The position numbers were made by a program, and so were the translations under genes. Below are positions 1 to 9,136 of a DNA stretch of 50,193 nt, piece after piece. This DNA comes from Holosporaceae bacterium. Its GTDB lineage: Bacteria > Pseudomonadota > Alphaproteobacteria > UBA3830. Location: positions 1-50,193 of the forward strand of contig JAITQS010000044.1 of NCBI GenBank assembly GCA_031288795.1. The letters are read 5' to 3'. Within the stretch, counting starts at the first letter, position 1, and the number at the start of each line of letters is the position of its first letter. The notes under the pieces are model-generated. The model made no database searches. It was not told the DNA's origin and saw only the letters and a program-made list of their open reading frames with translations.

Positions 1-417
1 CAACAACAATCATTTGCCCCCCCCCCTCTGACAAATAGTAGAAACAAGTCCGCTGATTTTCAACGGACTTGGGGGAAATAATTGCCGATTATGCCTATCT
101 ATCAAAATGTTCCGCTCTATCAAAATGTTCCGCATATGAATACTCCTCTAAATACACTTCTCATCTATAGCATATAGGTGTTTAAGAAGGAGTTAAGCTA
201 ATTGAATGCGGATCGTCGCCGTTTGCGCTGAATTTGAGCTGTATTCGCTGCATCACATTCCGGGAATCTATAAAAATTTTTGCTAAAATTACTCCCCCCG
301 GATGAGACCATTGCCAAATCACTGCTCTTGGATAAAATAAAAATAGACCCCATATGATATATAATGTACACTAAAAAACATGCAGTCCAGTAGCTCTACA
401 AAACGAAAGAATAACTC
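1..417. other. Intergenic region left of rlmB
   Basis: I find no convincing gene here. The stretch has a run of ten C (17-26), a hairpin-capable inverted repeat (CAAGTCCG at 45-52 against CGGACTTG at 64-71) without a clear T tract, and a perfect tandem duplication of an 18-bp unit (98-115 and 116-133). The upstream region of rlmB is AT-rich, but I cannot assign a promoter with confidence. Confidence 0.5.
98..133. repeat. 18-bp perfect tandem duplication
   Basis: The unit TCTATCAAAATGTTCCGC occurs twice head to tail with no difference. It is non-coding and most likely a recent slippage duplication. No function is implied. Confidence 0.8.
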
Positions 418-1158
418 ATGAAAAAGAAAACTAAAAATTTCCTGTGGATCTACGGAAAACACGCCCTGAAAGCAGCTTTGCTGAATCCCGCAAGAGAAAT
501 TATTCGCGTCGTCGCTCTGGAATCTTGTAAAAATTTTTTGGAAGAATGTCGGAATGCCGATAAAACAATAAAATATGAAATTGTAGACAAAACATTCTTC
601 AACGCCACTTTCGGAAGCTCCGCTACCCACCAGGGATGCGCCGCCTATGTAAAAAATCTTCCGGAATACTCGCTCGAAGAACTTGTAGAAAATGTCGCAG
701 ATAATCGTCCGTTCGTTTTTCTCGACCAAATCACGGATCCACAAAATATAGGCAGCATTCTAAGAGCTTCAGCAATTTTCGGAGCACGAGCCGTCGTCCT
801 AATGGAAAATGGCAGTCCGGAACTGACCCCCGCCATGGCTAAGGCCGCCTCCGGAGCTCTGGAAATAATCCCTCTGGTGCGGATAGTGAATTTCGCCCAC
901 AGCATCAGCTTCCTGAAAAAAAAAGGATTCTGGTGCCTCGGATTAGACGAAAAATCCACCCAAACTATCACGGAAATACAACTAAATGATAAATTTATTT
1001 TCGTCGTCGGAAGCGAAGGTAATGGAATGCGGCGATTAACCCTGGAATCATGCGATTTTCTAGCAAAATTACCGGGAATCGGAAATTTTACCACGCTGAA
1101 TGCCGCTCAGGCTGTGACAGTGTCACTCTACGAAAGCCTTCGCCAGCGAAAACTATAA
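418..1158 (+). CDS. rlmB: 23S rRNA 2'-O-ribose methyltransferase, RlmB/TrmH (SpoU) family
   Basis: This is a SPOUT-class RNA methyltransferase of 246 residues, the usual RlmB length. RlmB methylates the 2'-OH of G2251 in the peptidyl-transferase loop of 23S rRNA using S-adenosylmethionine. An N-terminal RNA-binding part begins with YGKHALKAAL (12-21). The three SpoU motifs follow: DPQNIGSILR (107-116), VVGSEGNGM (196-204) and LNAAQAV (227-233). Motif 3 normally reads LNVSVA, so this copy is slightly divergent. The trefoil-knot architecture is known for the family and is not visible directly. The gene stands alone before a plus-strand membrane protein gene. RlmB specificity, as against another TrmH-like target, is inferred from the N-terminal domain. 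Confidence 0.88.
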   Translation: MKKKTKNFLWIYGKHALKAALLNPAREIIRVVALESCKNFLEECRNADKTIKYEIVDKTFFNATFGSSATHQGCAAYVKNLPEYSLEELVENVADNRPFVFLDQITDPQNIGSILRASAIFGARAVVLMENGSPELTPAMAKAASGALEIIPLVRIVNFAHSISFLKKKGFWCLGLDEKSTQTITEIQLNDKFIFVVGSEGNGMRRLTLESCDFLAKLPGIGNFTTLNAAQAVTVSLYESLRQRKL

Positions 1159-1235
1159 CCGTCGGTCATTCTATTTGTAAATCCTAAACTTTTAGGAAAT
1201 ATAATAAATAACATAGACGATTAGTATGGAATATT

Positions 1236-2159
1236 ATGAATAAAATCGTTGCTGTGCTCGGAATTATAGTTTTAATGACCCTCTCGGGGCTTTTTTTCTG
1301 CGTTGGCTTTTTTACCGGTACAACAATTTTCCCCAGCAGATTATCTCCGCTAGAGGAAAATAAAAAAGAAAAGGAAAAAGCCTTGACCCTTAAGGATATA
1401 GAGGATATTACCGACGTTAAATCAGCTACTATTTCGGAAAAAGTAATGGGGATTCTGGCGGTAGCCGCCGAAACTGCCTCCGACAGAGTATCAATGGCTA
1501 TGGCTAAGCATAAAATCTTCGGAGATGATTCCAAGATAACAGTCGACTCCCTCCTGCGAGAAATGGCTGCTAACCACTCCGTCAGCGATGATTGCTCCTA
1601 CGACAAAAGCGTGACCCAGCTGAATACTCCCCCACCAGCAGGAGGACATCTGGAAGGAAAAAAAATAGTCTTCATCGGGTATTTCAAAAACAATATAGCA
1701 ATGCAAATTCAAAAATTACTTACCGGAAAAGGATATAAAGCCCATATGGAGAGATCCAAAAACGGAGATGGTGGAGAATCATTTGTGTTCTGCGGTCCAT
1801 TTAAAAAAGAGGAAAACGCTAACAATCTTGTGGCATGGCTCCTAAAACACGATTTTTCCGAGGCGAGAACCATAAGTGTCTCCAATGAAACTATGGAGGA
1901 AATTCTCTACGATTTCATCAATGACGACTCCAACATGCCGGAAAATGTCGAAAAAGAAATTCCAGAAATGGATCTAAGTCAACCAAGTGCCGCAGCTTCG
2001 TCAGAGATGGTGCCAGCGGTAACTCAGGAGCTAACTCCAATCGCGGTTTCGCCAACTGAGGCGAAAGCTCCTGCAGCAGCAACTGCTGAAGCATTGCCTC
2101 CAACGCCGGCAGCAGAAACGACGCCGGTGACTCCGGTGACTCCGGAAGTAACCGCTTGA
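1236..2159 (+). CDS. Membrane-anchored SPOR-like protein with Pro/Ala-rich tail
   Basis: The 307-residue product starts with one hydrophobic segment (about residues 4-28), which looks like an uncleaved anchor. A charged linker follows. A domain around residues 140-220 begins GKKIVFIGYF and has the alternating beta-alpha pattern and Phe-Cys-Gly-Pro-Phe strand expected of SPOR peptidoglycan-binding domains (compare the usual GPF motif). The last 65 residues are rich in Pro, Ala, Thr and Glu with a repeated TPVTP motif, so a flexible tail is likely. The layout suggests an inner-membrane protein reaching into the periplasm, perhaps at the division site. The SPOR call is a fold-level guess and no known gene name fits. 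The gene ends 2 bp before the convergent tssG stop. Confidence 0.6.
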   Translation: MNKIVAVLGIIVLMTLSGLFFCVGFFTGTTIFPSRLSPLEENKKEKEKALTLKDIEDITDVKSATISEKVMGILAVAAETASDRVSMAMAKHKIFGDDSKITVDSLLREMAANHSVSDDCSYDKSVTQLNTPPPAGGHLEGKKIVFIGYFKNNIAMQIQKLLTGKGYKAHMERSKNGDGGESFVFCGPFKKEENANNLVAWLLKHDFSEARTISVSNETMEEILYDFINDDSNMPENVEKEIPEMDLSQPSAAASSEMVPAVTQELTPIAVSPTEAKAPAAATAEALPPTPAAETTPVTPVTPEVTA

Positions 2160-2161
2160 AA

Positions 2162-3139
2162 TCAGACGAAAATAGAAGCGCCGTCAAGTCTTTTTTTCGA
2201 CGCAAACCAAGCGGTTCTTCCCAATTGCCCATTGCCCAGCTGCAACGGTGGCACCGATTGCGGAATAATACTTAATTTGCAAATGAAAAAGTCTCCCAAA
2301 TACTTTTTTACCAAAAGCTTCAGTTGGCCGAGATATTTATCGTTGGTCAGGAATTTATATAAATATTCGTAATCTTTATGGCTGATTTCGATTTCTACGC
2401 CAAAAGACGACGGCGGAATTCGAGAGCCTAAAATGGAATTTTTCCCCAATTGCAATCCACATTTCGATTCAGCGGGGAGCGGCTTCGGGGATAGCGCTGT
2501 TCCCAGAGGAATAACATGCGACCTCTTGTCCCAAAATGGCCGAAATTGCCTTAGGCGGGTTTCAAGACCAAAATAAGACAGGATGACCGCCTCCAATCCA
2601 GCGGCACTTTTTTCCTTTGTCCAAAAAAGATAGGCGAGCCGGGATAATTTTCTATCCATGGTCTCGGGATTTTCACCGAAAAACGTCCCAATACTGCGCA
2701 CCAGCATGCAATTTTTGCGATGATCCTGCAGCGTTAAGTATCTGCGCCGACTGATTTGGTAAGAAATTCCCAGTAATCGCGAATTAAACATGTTCAAAAA
2801 CGACGCTATGGCCATGTCCTGCTCGAGACCTCTCATAAAAATAAGTTCGGCGTAGGGAGTGGGCAGCGGCGCATTCAATCCTGCCAATGTGAGGCGTTCG
2901 ATGTAAATGGTGCTGAAACCATCCTTCTCGGATATTTTTTCGATCTCGGTGGCCCGCAAATGAAACGAATTTATACTTTGGGTCCTAAATGGAGCATGAG
3001 CGATGTTGGTTTCTTTGCCAAACGATACCGCCGCACCATGTTCTAGAACGTAGGCCGCCATTTCAAAGGAAAATTGCGTTGGCTTTGATTTCAATGTCTC
3101 CACTAGAGATAATTTTTGCTGCCGAAGTGCTGATCCCAT
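2162..3139 (-). CDS. tssG: T6SS baseplate protein TssG
   Basis: This is TssG (ImpH/VasB family), 325 residues, a normal length. TssG is a wedge component of the type VI secretion baseplate and binds TssE, TssF and TssK. The N-terminal FSFEMAAYVLEHG segment, the central segment starting LTLAGLNAPLPTPYAEL, the FLNMFNSRLLG motif and the C-terminal LGRTAWFASKK are all typical of the family. The start lies inside the 3' end of tssF (37-bp overlap), which implies translational coupling. The order hcp-like, tssE, tssF, tssG forms a single minus-strand operon. No tssH, tssI, tssJ, tssK, tssL or tssM lies beside it, so the rest of the machine must be elsewhere in the genome. Confidence 0.92.
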   Translation of the reverse strand: MGSALRQQKLSLVETLKSKPTQFSFEMAAYVLEHGAAVSFGKETNIAHAPFRTQSINSFHLRATEIEKISEKDGFSTIYIERLTLAGLNAPLPTPYAELIFMRGLEQDMAIASFLNMFNSRLLGISYQISRRRYLTLQDHRKNCMLVRSIGTFFGENPETMDRKLSRLAYLFWTKEKSAAGLEAVILSYFGLETRLRQFRPFWDKRSHVIPLGTALSPKPLPAESKCGLQLGKNSILGSRIPPSSFGVEIEISHKDYEYLYKFLTNDKYLGQLKLLVKKYLGDFFICKLSIIPQSVPPLQLGNGQLGRTAWFASKKRLDGASIFV

Positions 3140-4875
3140 CGTTTTACAACTCCGTTTTTAGAAACGTTTTTCACCGACACTTCCGTAAATGTATTAATGG
3201 AAGTATAGGTGGATAAAAATTTTGCTATAACCATACTTAGCGGTAGTCCCATGTTGAAAATATATTCGTCGAACAATATTTCGATGCTGGATCCACGGAC
3301 GAATCCGCTCCAGGCCTGGTCATTTATTCTTCTGGCCACAATGTCGCTGCCTATGGACACTATGGAATCCACCTCTTCGGCTATGTTCGATCTGCTGATG
3401 TCGGCAAATATGTTTAGGACTTCTTTTAGTTTGTTGACGCCGTCGCCACTGAACGAAATAGAATTTAGCGATAACGCCGATACCAATTTCCACAAAATTT
3501 CCCCACTTTTGAGACAGGGTTTTTGGATGGTCGGACGATCGGCGCAGTATATGCGTTTGACCGGAGTGGATATCTCTATCTGCAGCAGTCCGTTGACGGG
3601 AATTTGCTCGGCGGCGTATCTATTGGTGCAGAATGTGTGGGCATAAAATATTTTGTCGGCGGGAAACTGGGGATTAAAATTCAAATCCACAAACGACACG
3701 TACACGTCTTCTCCCAGCGCATCCTTGAGATAAGATTTTTTCCGTCTGGATTTCCATAAAATTGGAGAAGTGGAAGGGGCGAAGTCGTGAGCACAGGAAA
3801 AAAATTCTTTTATCTCTACTTCGTCGTTATTTTGGGGGTCGACGGCAACCATTTTTTCTATGGTGTATATTTCATGGCTGTGATAGCGGCGATAATCGGG
3901 CACCAGGCAGTACTCCACCTGCCTGTGATCCAATCTAAGCGGCTCCGACAGCTTGGAAAATAAATTTATCGCCGGCACCGAAAAGAGCGAAAAATTGTCG
4001 GCGGCAACCCGCATAGACACGTTGTGATTCATGGGGATATACAAAGAAAATTCGCCGCTCAGCGGAGTAGATGCCGGAAGTAAAATGTCGAATCCGTAGA
4101 ATTTATCCGGAAACGAGAAATATTCCTGCAGTAATCGGAATCCTTTGTGGATGGAAGGAGGGTAGGGGAGCAGCGATTCGTTATCCTCCAGTCCCACCGG
4201 AGAAATTTTGGGAAAAAAAGCAAACAGCTCGCCTTTTTGAAAAATAACATTTTCTTCACTGGCGAAGATGGCGGAAAAAATTTTTCCCCGCAGCAGAGCG
4301 TCGGCATGTATATATATTCTGATTTTGCGAGGAGTTTGCGATCCGGCTACTCCGTCATATTTCAGACTGATTTTCAAAAAATACGTAGATCGGGCATAGT
4401 AGGCGGGAATATGCTCCTTTTGAACGACGGCGGCGGAGGTAATGGCCAGCGGCCAGATCTGCATATCGTGGGATGTTCGGAAAAAGCAGGTTTCGCCCGT
4501 ATGACTGACGGTATGGAGAAGAGTATTTTTCGCCACAACGGTCCCCGGAGATTTAGATGCCCGCTGCATATCAACATCAAAGTAGGCCATGGTGCAGGAG
4601 GGAATGGGCAGCATAAGGGGCTTGTATAGTACGTCCAGCAAAGTCGAGGCCACCTCCGGAAACTGATCATCTATTTGCTTTTGCAGCTTTCCGGTGAGAA
4701 ATGCGAAACTTTCGATCATGCGTTCCACGTGCGGATCCGAAGATTCATTATGGGAAACATCCAATCTTTTGGCAATTTTAGGAAATCGAGCGGCGAAATC
4801 ACTGCCGGCACTCCTTAGATACGAGAGTTCATACTGGTAATATTCCGCTAGTAGATCAATGTCGTTTTTTATCAT
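3103..4875 (-). CDS. tssF: T6SS baseplate protein TssF
   Basis: This is TssF (ImpG/VasA family), 590 residues, full length. TssF builds the baseplate wedge with TssG and TssE around the VgrG hub. The N-terminus LLAEYYQYELSYLR and the segment SSDPHVERMIESFAFLTGKLQ match the family signature strongly. Later hallmarks are FPEVASTLLDVLYKPLMLPIPS and, near the C-terminus, a conserved segment around GSDIVARRINDQAWSGFVRG. The stop of tssE overlaps the start by 4 bp and tssG starts within the 3' end, so the three genes are co-translated. I see no frameshift or missing region, which argues that the system is maintained and functional. Confidence 0.95.
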   Translation of the reverse strand: MIKNDIDLLAEYYQYELSYLRSAGSDFAARFPKIAKRLDVSHNESSDPHVERMIESFAFLTGKLQKQIDDQFPEVASTLLDVLYKPLMLPIPSCTMAYFDVDMQRASKSPGTVVAKNTLLHTVSHTGETCFFRTSHDMQIWPLAITSAAVVQKEHIPAYYARSTYFLKISLKYDGVAGSQTPRKIRIYIHADALLRGKIFSAIFASEENVIFQKGELFAFFPKISPVGLEDNESLLPYPPSIHKGFRLLQEYFSFPDKFYGFDILLPASTPLSGEFSLYIPMNHNVSMRVAADNFSLFSVPAINLFSKLSEPLRLDHRQVEYCLVPDYRRYHSHEIYTIEKMVAVDPQNNDEVEIKEFFSCAHDFAPSTSPILWKSRRKKSYLKDALGEDVYVSFVDLNFNPQFPADKIFYAHTFCTNRYAAEQIPVNGLLQIEISTPVKRIYCADRPTIQKPCLKSGEILWKLVSALSLNSISFSGDGVNKLKEVLNIFADISRSNIAEEVDSIVSIGSDIVARRINDQAWSGFVRGSSIEILFDEYIFNMGLPLSMVIAKFLSTYTSINTFTEVSVKNVSKNGVVKRWDQHFGSKNYL

Positions 4876-5312
4876 GCTGCATCCAGTACCATGGGAAACG
4901 AAAGCAATGTCCGACGATTTTCAATAATTACGGTGGCGTCAACGTTGATACACAAAGAAGCGTGATCGCTGCCAATGCTCAGAATGCTGCACTTGGCGTT
5001 GATGAGACGCGGCTCGAAGCGGGCAATTACCGCATCAATGCGGGATTCCAGTTCCTGCAGATCAAAAACGTTGTCGGCCGAAAGTGCGCCGGTCATGTTA
5101 ATGCCATAGGCAAATGGTATGGCACTGTTTTTCTCCACATAATCCTGCCAGAAAATCGCAACTCGCGTATTAAGAAGCCGCGAAAGATCCGCTAGGATAG
5201 AAGCCTGTAATTCTTCCGGGGAAGAAAATCTTTTGGGTTTTTTTTCAAACGGCACATCGGTGTCTTCGTCAATTAATTTTTCGAACAGCGGGGTAATGGC
5301 GGCATTAGTCAT
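4872..5312 (-). CDS. tssE: T6SS baseplate protein TssE (gp25-like)
   Basis: The 146-residue product belongs to the gp25/gpW lysozyme-like baseplate family (TssE). TssE is the wedge protein that couples the baseplate to the contractile sheath. The family pattern is visible: an N-terminal LFEKLIDED, the SILADLSRLLNTR helix (residues about 34-46), then AYGINMTG (FAYGI is a variant of the usual YGLPD) and the C-terminal IERFEPRL-like block VIARFEPRLINAK. It overlaps tssF by 4 bp (ATGA type) and follows the hcp-like gene after 14 bp. It is therefore the second gene of the T6SS operon. Confidence 0.9.
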   Translation of the reverse strand: MTNAAITPLFEKLIDEDTDVPFEKKPKRFSSPEELQASILADLSRLLNTRVAIFWQDYVEKNSAIPFAYGINMTGALSADNVFDLQELESRIDAVIARFEPRLINAKCSILSIGSDHASLCINVDATVIIENRRTLLSFPMVLDAA

Positions 5313-5326
5313 GTTTTTTCTCTATC

Positions 5327-5872
5327 TCAGCTACTTTCGATCTCCCATGTGGCGAGATTTACCTTGGTGGCGGAGGTACCAAGTTTGCTATTATCGTCTT
5401 TGAAGTCCGTATAGGAGTCCGAGTAGGATGAATAGCGAAAACTAAACGCCGCAATGTCTCCTCTGCGCTCAAATGATTGAACAATGCATTTGGAAAATTC
5501 TTTTTCTTCCAGAGCTTCCAGTTTTTTGGCGATGGGCATGACTTTTTTTATAGTAATTTTCGCGATTTCCTTACCGTTGGCGAGATACCCCTGTACCATG
5601 GCGCAGCTGCGTCCCGGGGGCATGTATATTTTCACGTCTTTGGCACAGACGGTGCTGTCGGAAGATTTTGCTCCGTCGAACAGCGAAAATCTAGATACGG
5701 CAAAGTCAATATCATAGAACCGAGCAAAATTCTTCAACCCATCCAGATCCGAAGAAAAGATTTTATCGGCGGAAATCACCCAAAATTGCCCATGATTGCG
5801 AGCATTATCATTGTATTCAACGATATCCTTAAATGGATCCCGGCAAAAAAACGGATTTACAAAACCTTCCAT
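5327..5872 (-). CDS. Probable Hcp-like T6SS tube protein (first gene of T6SS operon)
   Basis: The 181-residue protein has no signal peptide and no membrane segment. The middle and C-terminal part (residues about 75-180) reads like the Hcp beta-barrel layout: strand KDVKIYMPPG, helix CAMVQGYLANGK, strand AKITIKKV, then a strand pair FSKCIVQSFE and FSFRYSSYSDSY, and a final VNLATWEIE. It compares with the Hcp pattern of ligand strand, short helix ending in SGKH, KLTIRK and EYLIITL. It sits directly upstream of tssE, and hcp genes often neighbour tssE. Sequence conservation is low. An alternative is an accessory protein of unknown fold. The family call is inference from pattern and position. Confidence 0.45.
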   Translation of the reverse strand: MEGFVNPFFCRDPFKDIVEYNDNARNHGQFWVISADKIFSSDLDGLKNFARFYDIDFAVSRFSLFDGAKSSDSTVCAKDVKIYMPPGRSCAMVQGYLANGKEIAKITIKKVMPIAKKLEALEEKEFSKCIVQSFERRGDIAAFSFRYSSYSDSYTDFKDDNSKLGTSATKVNLATWEIESS

Positions 5873-6031
5873 ATGAAAACTCCCAGCTGCAAGGTTAGGG
5901 GATAAGTGTTAATAAAGTGTAAACGAGACCGTCATTTTCGGGATTTTTTTCTCGGGAATGAATGTTAAATACGAGAATTTTTTGGGAAATCCCCGGAGGG
6001 CGCTCCAAGAGTTCCTATTGGCGAGCAGTTT

Positions 6032-6496
6032 CTAATCTGGATATAATTTCAGCTGTGACAGTGCTTCTCCCAGGACCATCGTCGCAGCAACGGCCATATT
6101 TAGGGAGCGGCGCTGCGAAAGCATGGGAATTCTAACCTGATATTTTAGATGGGCGATGTCCTCCGGCAGAAAGCCATAATGTTCGGATCCCACCAGCAAA
6201 ATGTCATTGATGTCGTAGGAAAAATCCAGGTGACGCGCCGCTGAAATGTGCTCATTGGATTCCAGGGCGACAATTCTTCTGTCCCGATATTTTTCCCGAA
6301 AGGAGTCGAAGGAGTCATGCAGCAGGTAATCTGCGGTTGCCAGGTAGTCCATGGCGGCTCTTTTTAGATTTTTATCGCTGAATATGAAGCCAAAAGGCCG
6401 AATTAGATCCAGCCGAAAACCCAAACAGGAGGCCAATCGCAGTAATGTTCCGGTATTTTGAGGAATTTGTGGATGGTACAGAGCAACATTTAGCAT
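6032..6496 (-). CDS. trmL: tRNA (cytidine/uridine 34-2'-O)-methyltransferase TrmL
   Basis: This is a small SPOUT methyltransferase of 154 residues without an N-terminal extension, the TrmL size. TrmL methylates the 2'-OH of the wobble base (position 34) of tRNA-Leu isoacceptors. Visible motifs are the N-terminal VALYHPQIPQNTGTLLRLA (residues 4-22), the middle VGSEHYGFLPED (family usual form GPESRGLP), and the knot-forming end IPMLSQRRSLNMAVAATMVLGEAL. The SEHYG variant of motif 2 is mildly divergent. It is followed on the same strand by the Tim44-like gene's 3' end after 11 bp, so the two are probably in one transcript. Confidence 0.88.
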   Translation of the reverse strand: MLNVALYHPQIPQNTGTLLRLASCLGFRLDLIRPFGFIFSDKNLKRAAMDYLATADYLLHDSFDSFREKYRDRRIVALESNEHISAARHLDFSYDINDILLVGSEHYGFLPEDIAHLKYQVRIPMLSQRRSLNMAVAATMVLGEALSQLKLYPD

Positions 6497-6507
6497 TTTT
6501 GGGATGT

Positions 6508-7110
6508 CTATTCCTGGTTCTTGATTTCATAGAGCAGCCACATCTGATTAGCGGATATTTTTTTGCGATTGAAACTCCAGACGTCCGTGCGTACTTCCAC
6601 GTAGTCGGAGTTCCCCTCAATGACCTCGCCGAGACGATTTTTTAGCACATTGCTCTGCTCGGTGACGAATTTCACATCGAGGAATACGTCGTTGCCTTCA
6701 ATGGTGACGTCGATTATTTCGGCGCTGATGAATCTCACCAGCAATCCTTCCAATTTTTCTCGTCTGTTTTTTCTATCGTCGATGGCCAGGGAAAAAGCGC
6801 TGTACATTCTTTGGCTTAGCAGATTATTCAGGGTGTTTTTGTCCTCCTCGGCATAGGCTACGAAAATTATTTCGAAGGCTTTTTTAGCTTTTTCGAGAAA
6901 ATCGTGTCCGTTGAAGGTTGGAAAAATTTTCGACAGCTTTTCGATTTTTTCCTGTATTTTAAAATCGGGCGAAATTTCTTTTACGGAATTTTCGTCGGGA
7001 AAAAGGTTGTTTTTGGCTTCTGCTTCAAATCCGATGCGCATACCAAGAATATCATTGAGATGAATCAGCAAAAATACCGTTATGCATATGAAAAAAATCA
7101 AACTTAACAT
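6508..7110 (-). CDS. Tim44-like domain inner-membrane protein
   Basis: The product has 200 residues: one N-terminal hydrophobic anchor (residues about 2-18), a charged linker, then a Tim44-like domain (about 70-196). The domain begins FLEKAKKAFEIIFVAYAEEDKNTL. The block SAEIIDVTIEGNDVFLDVKFVTEQ followed by VWSFNRK is characteristic of bacterial Tim44 homologues, which end in a beta sheet with WxFxR. In mitochondria Tim44 tethers Hsp70 to the TIM23 channel. Alphaproteobacterial members are inner-membrane proteins, possibly working with membrane-protein complexes. The gene lies in a minus-strand run between dcd and trmL. Confidence 0.75.
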   Translation of the reverse strand: MLSLIFFICITVFLLIHLNDILGMRIGFEAEAKNNLFPDENSVKEISPDFKIQEKIEKLSKIFPTFNGHDFLEKAKKAFEIIFVAYAEEDKNTLNNLLSQRMYSAFSLAIDDRKNRREKLEGLLVRFISAEIIDVTIEGNDVFLDVKFVTEQSNVLKNRLGEVIEGNSDYVEVRTDVWSFNRKKISANQMWLLYEIKNQE

Positions 7111-7127
7111 CTTATTTCAACATTTAT

Positions 7128-7694
7128 TTAGATATCCTGCGAGTAAATTTTTGGAAGCGTCACGCCGATTTGCCCCATATATTTTCCATTGCGATCTTTA
7201 TAGGAAATATCACAGATTTCCGAGATTTTGAAGAACAGAAACTGACAAATTCCTTCGTGGGCGTATACTTTTGCCGGCAACTGGGTTGTATTCGATAACT
7301 CCAGTGTTACGTGTCCTTCCCATTCCGGCTCGAGTGGCGTGACGTTCACGATGATGCCGCATCTGGCGTAGGTGGATTTTCCCACGCACAGTACGAAGAC
7401 ATTCCGCGGAATGCGAAAATGCTCGACGGTTCTGGCGAGGGCAAAGCTATTGGGCGGAATGGTGCAGCAATCGGTTTTGCGATTCACGAAGCTTTTTTCG
7501 GAAAACTGTTTGGGATCCACGATGGCGTTATCAATGTTGGTAAATATCTTGAATTCGTCCGACACGCGGGCGTCGTATCCGTAGGAGGATAATCCGTAGG
7601 AAATTATTGATTTTTGGCTTAATTTATCCGCAAAGGGATTTATCATGGAATGTTCTTCCACAAGTTTACGTATTAATCTATCACATAGCAGCAT
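7128..7694 (-). CDS. dcd: dCTP deaminase
   Basis: The 188-residue enzyme is the trimeric dCTP deaminase, which converts dCTP to dUTP plus ammonia and so feeds dTMP synthesis. Family signatures are [13 protein letters not shown] (32-44), the [28 protein letters not shown] block with the likely catalytic Glu126, and the C-terminal [15 protein letters not shown]. It belongs to the same fold superfamily as dUTPase, but GKSTYAR and the length identify it as the deaminase. Its product would be the substrate of the dut gene product at 10586-11029 in this window. The deaminase and dUTPase functions are thus kept as separate genes rather than as a bifunctional Dcd-Dut. Confidence 0.93.
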   Translation of the reverse strand: MLLCDRLIRKLVEEHSMINPFADKLSQKSIISYGLSSYGYDARVSDEFKIFTNIDNAIVDPKQFSEKSFVNRKTDCCTIPPNSFALARTVEHFRIPRNVFVLCVGKSTYARCGIIVNVTPLEPEWEGHVTLELSNTTQLPAKVYAHEGICQFLFFKISEICDISYKDRNGKYMGQIGVTLPKIYSQDI

Positions 7695-7699
7695 ATTTT

Positions 7700-9124
7700 T
7701 TATCCTAAATTAGCGCCTCCGACGGTTATGCCGTCGATCAAAACACTTGGTTCTCCCACTCCGACCGGAACCCATTGGCCATCTTTTCCGCAGGTGCCAG
7801 TGCCTGGATCCAGAGCGAAATCATTTCCTATCAGGGAAATTTTTTTCAAGATGCTGGGGCCATCTCCCATGAGCATTGCTCCTTTAATCGGAGCGGTTAT
7901 GCGGCCATCTTCCAGCAGATACGCCTCGGAAGCGGAAAATACGAATTTTCCAGAAGCGATGTCCACCTGACCGTCCGCAAAAGACTTGGCGAATATTCCT
8001 TTTTTTACGCTGGAAATCATTTCTTCGAAGGAACTATTTCCGGATAGCATAAAGGTATTGGTCATACGCGGTATGGGAAGACTTTCATAACTTTCGCGGC
8101 GACCATTGCCGGTGATCGGCCATCCCATGAGCTTAGCATTCATGCGATCCTGCATAAATCCGACTAATTTTCCATTTTCGATGAGGACGTTGCGTTGGGA
8201 TGGCGTTCCCTCGTCGTCCACATTGATGGATCCGCGACGATTTTCCAGGGTGCCGTCGTCGATCACCGTTACGCCCGGCGCCGCGATATGTTCTCCCAGC
8301 AGATTGTGGAACGACGATGTTTTTTTGCGAATGGCGTCTCCTTCCAGTCCATGACCAATGGCTTCGTGCAGCAGAATACCTGTCCAGCCATTACTCAATA
8401 CCACCGGCATTTCTCCCACCGGTGCCGGAATGGCCTCCAATTTTATGCTTGCCTGCCGCAGAGCTTCGTCCACGTAGGACTTCAGGGCAGACTCGGAAAT
8501 TAGCGGCTCGTAGCCGTGGCGTCCGCCGCCGGAATGGGATCCCGATTCTAGAATCCCATCTTTTTCCAGCACAACGGACACGCTAAATCGCACAAGAGGC
8601 CTAAAATCAATACATTTTTCACCGGAGTCCTGGAGTATGCTCACCACTTGCCAGGAGCTGTCCAGAGTAGCCAATACCTGGCGGATATGCGGAGATTGCG
8701 AACGAGTATAGGAGTCAACGGATTTCAGAAAATTTATTTTATCCTCCAGCGTGCGAGAGTTTATAAATTGCTGCGGAGCATACAGACGGGGAGAAAAACT
8801 TGCGTTTTTTATTTCAATGGCGGATGTATCTCCGGAAAAATTTTCTCCGCTGACAAGGGCGACCGCTTGCGCCACCGCAGGAATCGTCAGGGAAGAAGAG
8901 TAGGAATAGCGGGAAGCATCTTCTCGAAAAGTACGCAAACCGAATCCTCTTTTGCTACTGAAGCGGGAAGTTTGCACTTGACCGTCTTCGATGCACAAAA
9001 CTTCCTCTTCCCGGTATTCCATAAATAATTCGCCGCGATTCCCGCCGACAAACGCTTTCAGCGCCGTTTTTTCCATAGCATCCAAATCGCAAATATTACT
9101 AAAAAAATCTCCGTACGATGACAT
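7700..9124 (-). CDS. tldD: Metalloprotease TldD
   Basis: This is TldD (PmbA/TldD family), 474 residues, full length. With TldE/PmbA it forms a zinc protease that trims unfolded peptides and, in some bacteria, matures ribosomally made peptides. The zinc-binding HEAIGH (HExxxH, residues 253-258) is intact. Other family blocks are GFGLRTF in the N-terminal part, [16 protein letters not shown] in the middle, and the C-terminal segment with [17 protein letters not shown] containing the third-ligand cysteine. The partner pmbA/tldE is not in the window. It follows trcR after 12 bp and precedes dcd after 5 bp, so these genes probably share a transcript. Confidence 0.94.
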   Translation of the reverse strand: MSSYGDFFSNICDLDAMEKTALKAFVGGNRGELFMEYREEEVLCIEDGQVQTSRFSSKRGFGLRTFREDASRYSYSSSLTIPAVAQAVALVSGENFSGDTSAIEIKNASFSPRLYAPQQFINSRTLEDKINFLKSVDSYTRSQSPHIRQVLATLDSSWQVVSILQDSGEKCIDFRPLVRFSVSVVLEKDGILESGSHSGGGRHGYEPLISESALKSYVDEALRQASIKLEAIPAPVGEMPVVLSNGWTGILLHEAIGHGLEGDAIRKKTSSFHNLLGEHIAAPGVTVIDDGTLENRRGSINVDDEGTPSQRNVLIENGKLVGFMQDRMNAKLMGWPITGNGRRESYESLPIPRMTNTFMLSGNSSFEEMISSVKKGIFAKSFADGQVDIASGKFVFSASEAYLLEDGRITAPIKGAMLMGDGPSILKKISLIGNDFALDPGTGTCGKDGQWVPVGVGEPSVLIDGITVGGANLG

Positions 9125-9136
9125 GTTGGTTTGTTC

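Noticed and set aside
17-26. Run of ten C
   Set aside because: It could be a phase-variable tract, but no gene or promoter is placed to be switched by it.
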